This document shows, piece by piece, positions 42,645 to 48,468 of a stretch of DNA of 48,468 bases. The notes beneath the pieces are model-generated. The model worked only from the letters and a program-made list of their open reading frames with translations. It ran no database searches and was not told the DNA's origin. The DNA lies in assembly GCA_017470935.1 (NCBI GenBank), contig JAFUXG010000024.1, positions 1-48,468 on the forward strand. Direction: 5' to 3'. This DNA is from Lachnospiraceae bacterium. GTDB taxonomy: Bacteria; Bacillota; Clostridia; Lachnospirales; Lachnospiraceae. Each line of letters begins with the position of its first letter. The stretch's first letter is position 1. The position numbers were made by a program, and so were the translations under genes.

Positions 42645-43190
42645 TTACTTTTTCTTCTTGTACTTATACTTAACGCTGCTTGCCCCTGACTTCTTAATGA
42701 GCTTAACAACCTTGTTATAGGTCTTTTTATCCTTCGCATATATGGTTATGGTCGCTTTCTTCTTAATGTTCTTGAAGGCTCCCTTGCCAACCTTTGTGAT
42801 GGCATTACCATTAAGCTTAATAGTATTTAACTTCTTATCACCGTTAAATGCATTCTTGCCTATGGTCTTGACCCTGCTCTTTGAGAAATCCACTGATGTA
42901 AGAGCCTTATCACCCTTAAATGCAGACTCGCCAATCGATGTCACTGCACTGCCTGATGATATGACCTTCTTGAGCTTTGTACAGCCTGCAAATGAGTTCT
43001 TGTCTAGCTTAGCCACACTCTTGCCTAATTTGACCGTAGTCAAATTTGTTGCATTCTGGAAAGCGCCATCCCCTATCATTTTGATGTTAGCACCTATTGT
43101 AACATTCTTAAGAGCTGCGCCCTTAAATGCATCCTTAGGAATCTGTGTTACAGCCACATCCTGTCCATCAATCTTAACTATTGCAGGAAT
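42645..43190 (-). repeat. C-terminal surface module, copy 3
   Basis: Third copy of the module, very close to copy 1 over the last 150 residues, including FNGDKKLxTIKxNGN and the KVVKLIKKSGA segment. Confidence 0.75.
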
Positions 43191-46100
43191 CACAACACTT
43201 TCACTATTCTTTGCCAACTCAGATGGTGTATAGACAGCCTCTGTTGCACTTACTGCAGTATATGTGCCCTGCTCAGCAACTGCTGTTTCACCTGCTTCTA
43301 CAACACCATTGTTATTAGAATTGCCATCCTTTGCAACAGTCACAACAGGTTCAGCTGTTTTCTTTTCATCTTCCTTTTTCCGATCATCCTTCTTTTGATC
43401 ATCCTTCTTTTGATCATCCTTCTTGGCATCTTCAGCAGCCTTATCAGCTACAGCCTTTGCATCCTTATATGCCTGCTTTGCATCAGTAAGCTTCTTAACA
43501 ACACCCTTATCTACTAATGCCTTCTGACCATCTGTCAAAGCGTCATATGCCTTATCAGCTGTATCAATCTTTGCCTTACATGCCTCTGTGGCATTAACCT
43601 TACCGATCGCATTGATCAATTTAGCTACTGCATCTGCTGCATCCTTGTCTGTAGTATCCTCCACAGGTTCCTCATCTAATACCTTTTCCAGCTTAGGCTC
43701 AGATATTGTAATTGTTCCCGGTGCATTTTTGCCGCTTTCCATCTTACCCATCGAGATATAGAATGAAGTCATTGTATCATCATCCGGCATAGTAAAAGTA
43801 TCTGTCACAACCTTTTCACCTGATGTTATACCAATCTCCTCACCACCGCAATATCCTGTATAATCATTTGATCCGTCCAATCCTCCATTATGCTGGATTC
43901 CCCACATAATGTTGCGGTCAGTTGTTGAGCTGATCTTAAATGAAACCTGATATTTCTCTCCCTTCTTTAATACTACAGGTGACTGTTTTATCTGGACATG
44001 CCATACGTCTGAACCTACATCTTCTATTTCAAATGCAGCCTTGCCATCATTAAAAGCAATATCCGCAGCTGCTGTCTGCCCCTCATCGGGATTCCAATTG
44101 GCTACCGTTGTTTCCCAATCTGGCACAACATCCTCCTGTTTTTCAAAGGATGCATTCTTCAAAAGATTTACCCCGACAGGATTTGCCGGAACTGCCTGAT
44201 TCTCAGGAATATCCGCCTCAGCCTCATCAATTTCCTCAAGTGAAATATTATCTATAAATATACGGTGCTGTGTTGTTATCCGCTCATCAATCTTACCCAT
44301 TGCAAATCCGAATCTTGCCACCGGGTCTGAATCACTCTTCATCTTGAAGTCTTTGGTAAATGTCTTCCACTCACTTGTAAGATCCGCCTTTATGGCACTG
44401 AAATATGGTGTCCAGTCATCATCAGCACTGCCATTTCTCTGGATCACACATGTAATATTTCTGTCCAGAAGAGGTGACTTTGCATCAAATTTCAATCTGT
44501 AGCACTTATCCTTCTCAAGACTTATTCCATCTTGGTATAACTGCACATGCCAGTCCTCTGTTCCTGTATCCTTAATGGTAATATCAAAAGCATTATCTTC
44601 CTGCTGGCTGTCAATTGTATATTCTGAAACTGCCGTATCATAGGTGTACTGGGTAAATCCTGCAAGTCCTGCATCAAATGATCCGTTCTTGATCATTGCA
44701 TCCTCACATATCATAATGTCATCAACATAATAGGTTCCGGGAGCAGTGAAGCTCATTGTAAATGTTGTGGCATCATTTTCACTATACCCGAACTTGCTGT
44801 CATAAGCTTTTTCTTCTTCTGTAATCACATCATTTACCATCACCTTACCTACAGTTATAACAAGTGATCGGTCGTCTTCTGAAGCATTTTCCTTGTACGC
44901 TTTATATGATAACGAATATTTTCCTGTAACAAGCGGGAGATTACTCTGCTTAACAACCACAGGATTTTCTGCTGTTGTTCCTTCAGGAGCAACAATCTTA
45001 AGTCTTCTCTCATTGTTGGCATTAGTTACAGATATCTTCGTCTTATCATCATCGGAAATCTCCCAATATCCAAGACGTCCTGCACCCTCCTGAAACGAGC
45101 CATTATACACATAATTACCATCTGCACGAACCTCATGAAGCTTACTCTCATCAACCTTGCCACTTTCATCCTTCACCTTAAGCGAAACATTACTGATAGT
45201 TACCGGTGTTGTGGAATCCTGCTTACCTAAGTTAAATTCCAATGAACAGTTTGCATCTGTTGCTGCATCCATTGTAAAATCATATGTAAATAAATGGTTT
45301 TCTGTAGTAAGGTCTACCGTTGTGTCCTTAAAATATCTGGTCCAGTTCTTGTCCGGTCCCTCAATATCTACTACCATTGTTCTAGCTGCATCAGCCTTTG
45401 CATTAAATGAAAGAGTATATTCTACTCCCCTATAGAGAGGAAGACCTGCCTGCTTAAGCTGAATACTATGTGTCTGGGCACCTGCTGATGCCGAAGTAAT
45501 CTTAATAGAATTATCAGCGACAGCACATGTGGTGCCCTCAGCATCGCTCTCCAGATGAAGTGTCCAGTCATTTTCACTGTCAATCTCTGCTGCAAAATTA
45601 CCATTTGTCACATAATTTCCATTAGCATCTGCTTCCTTATATGTAACGATCTTTTCCGGTTTTACGGCATTTGCTTCCTTTTCTTCATAATATGAAGCTT
45701 CTTTCTGATAAACCCTTACCGAATCAATTACAAATGCGCTGTCCTCACCATATGTAGTTGTTTCGTCCGGATAACCAACCCAGCTTCCACCTACCGCAAG
45801 GTTCAATATCATATAGAACGGCTGGTCAAATGGTGCGGGGTACGCAACCTCACCACCGCCCTCAACTGCTGAAAACCAGTCATTTGCTTCATGATACTTA
45901 ACACCATCCACATACCATGAGATATGATCAGGCTCCCACTCAACAGAAAATGTATGAAAATTATCAGCAAAGCTGTCCACATTTGTAAATGTGTAATTAC
46001 CATTAATATCATTCCCTGAATCACTGTCAACCTTTACATATCCACTGTTATTGATAACTACTGTCCCCTGTTTCTGTCCATGTGGAGCGCCATAATGGAT

Positions 46101-46679
46101 TGTTCCGTACAGCTTATTGGTATTCTGACCCATAACCTCCATAGCATCAATCTCACCACACTTAGGCCACTGACCATACAGATTCTCATTGGTGGGCATC
46201 ATCCAGAATGCAGGCAGATATCCCATGCCTTTCGGAACTTTTACCTTTGCCTCAAACAGACCATACTTAAAATCATGCTTATTCTGTGTATTCACACGTC
46301 CTGATGTATAATGAGCATCTTTTCCCTCACCCTCTTTAATCGGAATAAGATAAAGCTTCCCATCCTTAACCACAATATTCTTATTACTATCATTGTTTTC
46401 CGAATCAACATACTCCTGAAGCTCTGCATTTACCCAGCCGGGTTCATGTAATTCTACATTCCAGTCATTACGGCTTAATGAAGTTCCATTGAATTCATCC
46501 TCCCATTTCATTGTATAACCGGCGTAGGATAATTCTACCGGTGTTTTAACAGCCGGAGTGTCACCACCTGCTGCCTCAGCAGTTGTTGCCGGAACCATCG
46601 TTCCCATAGCCATAGCCAGCGAAAGCATTACCGCACACGCTCTCTTTGCAATCTTCTTGTTCTTGATTGTCATTTTCAA
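42645..46679 (-). CDS. Secreted GH16 beta-glucanase with four CBM4/9-like domains and LRR module
   Basis: A 1344-residue extracellular hydrolase. Signal peptide about 1-37. The GH16 domain (about 50-326) has the catalytic motif GEIDAMEV (E176 nucleophile, E181 acid/base), implying beta-1,3 or mixed-linkage glucan hydrolysis. Four CBM4/9-like modules start near 352, 520, 661 and 838, each with an N-G-x-F type opening. A three-helix FIVAR-like segment (about 1010-1085, AYDALTDGQKALVDKG) and a Lys/Asp linker lead into LRR_5 repeats (about 1160-1310) and the tail VKYKYKKKK. ATG follows AAAGGAG. GH5 lies just upstream in the same orientation with no obvious terminator between, suggesting an operon. 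Confidence 0.93.
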   Translation of the reverse strand: MKMTIKNKKIAKRACAVMLSLAMAMGTMVPATTAEAAGGDTPAVKTPVELSYAGYTMKWEDEFNGTSLSRNDWNVELHEPGWVNAELQEYVDSENNDSNKNIVVKDGKLYLIPIKEGEGKDAHYTSGRVNTQNKHDFKYGLFEAKVKVPKGMGYLPAFWMMPTNENLYGQWPKCGEIDAMEVMGQNTNKLYGTIHYGAPHGQKQGTVVINNSGYVKVDSDSGNDINGNYTFTNVDSFADNFHTFSVEWEPDHISWYVDGVKYHEANDWFSAVEGGGEVAYPAPFDQPFYMILNLAVGGSWVGYPDETTTYGEDSAFVIDSVRVYQKEASYYEEKEANAVKPEKIVTYKEADANGNYVTNGNFAAEIDSENDWTLHLESDAEGTTCAVADNSIKITSASAGAQTHSIQLKQAGLPLYRGVEYTLSFNAKADAARTMVVDIEGPDKNWTRYFKDTTVDLTTENHLFTYDFTMDAATDANCSLEFNLGKQDSTTPVTISNVSLKVKDESGKVDESKLHEVRADGNYVYNGSFQEGAGRLGYWEISDDDKTKISVTNANNERRLKIVAPEGTTAENPVVVKQSNLPLVTGKYSLSYKAYKENASEDDRSLVITVGKVMVNDVITEEEKAYDSKFGYSENDATTFTMSFTAPGTYYVDDIMICEDAMIKNGSFDAGLAGFTQYTYDTAVSEYTIDSQQEDNAFDITIKDTGTEDWHVQLYQDGISLEKDKCYRLKFDAKSPLLDRNITCVIQRNGSADDDWTPYFSAIKADLTSEWKTFTKDFKMKSDSDPVARFGFAMGKIDERITTQHRIFIDNISLEEIDEAEADIPENQAVPANPVGVNLLKNASFEKQEDVVPDWETTVANWNPDEGQTAAADIAFNDGKAAFEIEDVGSDVWHVQIKQSPVVLKKGEKYQVSFKISSTTDRNIMWGIQHNGGLDGSNDYTGYCGGEEIGITSGEKVVTDTFTMPDDDTMTSFYISMGKMESGKNAPGTITISEPKLEKVLDEEPVEDTTDKDAADAVAKLINAIGKVNATEACKAKIDTADKAYDALTDGQKALVDKGVVKKLTDAKQAYKDAKAVADKAAEDAKKDDQKKDDQKKDDRKKEDEKKTAEPVVTVAKDGNSNNNGVVEAGETAVAEQGTYTAVSATEAVYTPSELAKNSESVVIPAIVKIDGQDVAVTQIPKDAFKGAALKNVTIGANIKMIGDGAFQNATNLTTVKLGKSVAKLDKNSFAGCTKLKKVISSGSAVTSIGESAFKGDKALTSVDFSKSRVKTIGKNAFNGDKKLNTIKLNGNAITKVGKGAFKNIKKKATITIYAKDKKTYNKVVKLIKKSGASSVKYKYKKKK
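43382..43426 (-). repeat. Three 15-bp tandem repeats in the GH16 linker
   Basis: GATCATCCTTCTTTT (plus strand) repeated three times, encoding KKDDQ units of the charged linker. Probably variable in copy number. Confidence 0.85.
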
Positions 46680-46769
46680 ATTTCTCCTTTCTTAATCCGA
46701 ACCATACTTTTTCTTCAATCTAATTTGTTATTATTGCGGGGGCATCTTCTTTTATCTATAACGGCACTA

Positions 46770-47792
46770 TTACTTGCCGTTCCATGTTCTTATCAGTTCA
46801 TCCCTGATGCTGTCGTAGTGTGCATCTGCAATCCCGAAATCCTTCTCCTTGTAATTCCATACACAGTAACGGATATCGTACTTTGAGAACACCTCATTTA
46901 CATCATCGAACCATCTCTTTGTATCTTCAACGGGTGCACGGTCTATAACGCCAAACTCTCCACAGTAGAGACCTACACCCGCATTCTTTGCTGCATTTAT
47001 GGCATCCTGTACCAGATCATCAATCAGCTGCTTTCCTATGTAATCAAGTCCACACTCATATACTGCCTTGCCCTGGTCACCAATAGTCTTGGACTTATCC
47101 ATGTATTCCCCCATTGTTCCCGGATATGCAATATCCCAGCCAGGATCCATGGCAGGTACCCAATAGGCCTTCTGATGGGTGAACAGTAGCGGCTCATAGA
47201 AATGAAATGTGAATATGATCTTATCATCATTAGGCTTTTCCAGAAGCTTTAATGTCCTGGCACTGTTCCACTGAATGCCGCCGTAAATGATATATGCCTC
47301 AGGTGCATTCTTTCTTATGGCACCCACCGCCTTCCTGATCAAGGCATTCCACGCATCAGCATTGTCTTCCTCTACCACCTCATTTAACAGCTCAAATGCT
47401 ACATTTTCATGACCTTTGAAGCTTGAAGAAATCTTATCCCAAAGTGCTACAAATCTGTCCTTTAACTTTTCATTCTGAAAGAGATTATTCTTGTCAGAGT
47501 CTCCTGCGTCATTGAAGTCGTACCCATAAGCCTTGTGAAGGTCAAGCACCACATTAAGCCCAAGCTCCTTGCACCAGCCTATCACACGCTCTACAATGGA
47601 ATAACCCTCCTGCCGGGGATAGCCTCCGTCGTCTTCCAGTACCTCATAATCTATAGGAAGTCTGATATGGTCAAATCCCCATCCTGCTATCCTTGAGATA
47701 TCTTCCCTCCCTATAAATGATTCATAATGCTCCTTGCTGTGCTCACACTGTGAAAGGTAACCTCCAAGATTGATTCCTCTGTTAAGCTTCAT
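46770..47792 (-). CDS. Intracellular GH5 beta-glycosidase (cellulase family)
   Basis: A 340-residue TIM-barrel hydrolase. HIRLPIDYE, DLHKAYGYDF, FELLNEV (acid/base E138), FHFYEPLLFTHQ and YCGEFGV (nucleophile E279) are the GH5 landmarks. No signal peptide, so it probably acts on imported beta-glucan oligosaccharides; exact linkage preference is open. ATG 47792 follows AAAGGAGG. It precedes the GH16 gene by 90 nt. A hairpin over its stop codon (AACGGCA 46760-46766 with TGCCGTT 46775-46781) lacks a T run. Upstream a TATAAT-like box (47895-47900) lacks a clear -35. Confidence 0.92.
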   Translation of the reverse strand: MKLNRGINLGGYLSQCEHSKEHYESFIGREDISRIAGWGFDHIRLPIDYEVLEDDGGYPRQEGYSIVERVIGWCKELGLNVVLDLHKAYGYDFNDAGDSDKNNLFQNEKLKDRFVALWDKISSSFKGHENVAFELLNEVVEEDNADAWNALIRKAVGAIRKNAPEAYIIYGGIQWNSARTLKLLEKPNDDKIIFTFHFYEPLLFTHQKAYWVPAMDPGWDIAYPGTMGEYMDKSKTIGDQGKAVYECGLDYIGKQLIDDLVQDAINAAKNAGVGLYCGEFGVIDRAPVEDTKRWFDDVNEVFSKYDIRYCVWNYKEKDFGIADAHYDSIRDELIRTWNGK

Positions 47793-47941
47793 AATTATGC
47801 TCCTCCTTTCTGCAGATAACCGGTACTGTCCACCAGCTAAAATATCTGCGTGATCTCTTGCTGTTAAGGGGAGTATATAAAATTCCCTGCCCAGATTATA
47901 TCTTTTTCATTTCACTTTTATCGTTTTTATGATATTATTAA
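47793..47941. other. GH5 upstream region
   Basis: About 150 bp between the GH5 start and the terminal-repeat element. It holds the candidate -10 on the minus strand and no clear catabolite-control site. Confidence 0.4.
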
Positions 47942-47972
47942 ATTACTGTTTAGTTAAGTTTTGAAACCGTAC

Positions 47973-48084
47973 GCGTAATGCCATCGATATGCCCGAATAT
48001 GTATGGCTGTTTGGACAGGCTTGAACTTCTAAGCCCTTTCCAATATGCCATACATATCCGGGCATATTCGACTGGCATTTACGC
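47973..48084. repeat. Left long hairpin of the element
   Basis: The 21-nt arms 47987-48007 and 48047-48067 match at 20 positions. Outer arms GCGTAATGCCA (47973) and TGGCATTTACGC (48073-48084) pair with one bulge. Inner TTGGA/TCCAA and GGCTT/AAGCC pairs continue the stem. Confidence 0.85.
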
Positions 48085-48132
48085 TGTTCGTTGGCAAAAG
48101 ATACTGATCAAACGTAAGTATCAGACAATCAT

Positions 48133-48161
48133 TTGTATGATTAGAATTTATAAAGTATATT
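48133..48161 (+). promoter_or_regulatory. Candidate promoter inside the element
   Basis: TTGTAT (48133-48138), 17-bp spacer, TATATT (48156-48161), pointing into the large right-hand stem. Transcript would start near 48168. Confidence 0.4.
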
Positions 48162-48167
48162 GTGTTA

Positions 48168-48428
48168 TAGTTTCGGTATCCACGTACAGCAGGTAAGCTG
48201 ACAGTATGGTGCGTTTTGTATGACATCTGGGAGGTGATTAGAGTTTCTTAGTATCCCTAAAATCACCAGCGGATGCGAGGCATGGATGCCGAGCAGGTGC
48301 GCCGGAGCCATGGATGGCGACTAAGCACCTTGCCGCGTACGTCATCATAGCTTTAACGGGATACTTAGAAACTCTTATCACCGTACAGAAAGTCATACAA
48401 AACGCACCATGCTGCCAGCTTACCTGCG
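48168..48428 (+). ncRNA. Candidate structured RNA
   Basis: Arms 48189-48257 and 48358-48427 pair at about 61 of 69 positions. The 100-nt apical region holds hairpins GGC-ATGGAT-GCC (48279-48290) and GCC-ATGGAT-GGC (48307-48318). The second is enclosed by GCAGGTGC (48293) and GCACCTTGC (48325). Strand and ends are uncertain; no terminator is seen. It could be a DNA-level palindrome only. Confidence 0.45.
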
Positions 48429-48468
48429 TCCGCCATACAAAAACAAAAGTTAACTAAACAGTAATATA

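Larger units (their letters stand above)
47942..48465. mobile_element. 524-bp non-coding element with terminal inverted repeats
   Basis: Ends are inverted repeats of 22 bp with one mismatch (47942-47963 and 48444-48465), beginning ATTACTGTTTAGTTAA. Inside are two very long imperfect palindromes (47973-48084 and 48189-48427) and no supported coding frame. This is the form of a MITE or another non-autonomous element. The right flank is only three bases, so a target duplication cannot be judged. Confidence 0.7.

Noticed and set aside
42742-43233. Hydrophobic plus-strand frame, also seen opposite the other two repeat modules
   Set aside because: It is the reverse reading of the LRR module; its threefold presence only reflects the coding repeat.
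46760-46781. Terminator between GH5 and GH16
   Set aside because: The hairpin overlaps the GH5 stop codon and has no T run, so read-through into GH16 is likely.
48168-48428. Group II intron or IscB-associated omega RNA
   Set aside because: I could not identify the conserved intron domain V, nor any reverse transcriptase or IscB gene, and the structure does not match what I remember of either class.

Overview
The window looks like chromosomal DNA of a low-GC, anaerobic, probably motile gut or rumen Firmicute, most likely a Lachnospiraceae member of the Butyrivibrio/Roseburia type. Reasons: AGGAGG-type ribosome binding sites before most genes, consensus sigma-A promoters, ATP-type PEP carboxykinase, a formate/nitrite channel, an aldo/keto reductase fused to a ferredoxin domain, secreted proteins ending in the BspA-like leucine-rich repeat module with a lysine tail, and extracellular plus intracellular beta-glucan hydrolases. 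No rRNA, tRNA, CRISPR array, integrase or intact IS transposase was recognised. Most genes lie on the minus strand.

Layout. 1-5.0 kb: a zinc-ribbon membrane protein, pckA with a long leader, and an FNT-family channel divergent from a LysR regulator. 5.0-8.1 kb: the LysR gene and a Cache-domain chemoreceptor. 8.2-12.6 kb: a defence/persistence patch with a decayed gene, an Amidase_6 protein, a DUF4143-type ATPase framed by direct repeats, a HigB/HigA-like module and a predicted ADP-ribosyltransferase toxin with a small upstream partner. 12.7-15.8 kb: two Lachnospiraceae-type proteins that may belong to the flagellar system and a LytTR regulator behind a sigma-28-like promoter. 16-20.3 kb: an Fe-S aldo/keto reductase, then a four-gene operon (ATPase, tyrosine phosphatase, small phosphatase, 50-residue protein) ending in a nested palindromic element. 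20.4-24.1 kb: gene remnants, a small helical protein, YbaK, a complete AbiE toxin-antitoxin system with a compound operator, and a Cu/Zn superoxide dismutase. 24.3-30.4 kb: sensor kinase, response regulator, FtsX-type permease and ATPase, a peptide-sensing/detoxification-type module with a probable response-regulator box upstream of the ATPase. 30.5-36.8 kb: BrnTA, a secreted leucine-rich repeat protein, a DUF308 membrane protein, glycerol-1-phosphate dehydrogenase, an ATPase preceded by a phased five-copy repeat array, and a HipA-like kinase. 36.9-47.8 kb: three secreted proteins sharing one C-terminal repeat module (unknown ectodomain, CAP domain, GH16 glucanase with four carbohydrate-binding domains), an XRE regulator, and an intracellular GH5 enzyme. 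47.9-48.47 kb: a 524-bp non-coding element with terminal inverted repeats and very long internal hairpins.

How it fits together. The GH5-GH16 pair fits beta-glucan breakdown: GH16 and its binding modules act outside and GH5 cleaves imported oligosaccharides. The chemoreceptor and possible flagellar proteins suggest a swimming cell. The toxin-antitoxin-like modules and three unrelated ATPases between 9 and 37 kb mark accessory DNA. The strongest candidate for something undescribed is the terminal-repeat element at the right end. Its core could form a 69-bp imperfect stem capped by two hairpins with the same AUGGAU loop, and it carries a plausible promoter of its own. Start codons were chosen from ribosome binding sites and often differ from the longest open frame.
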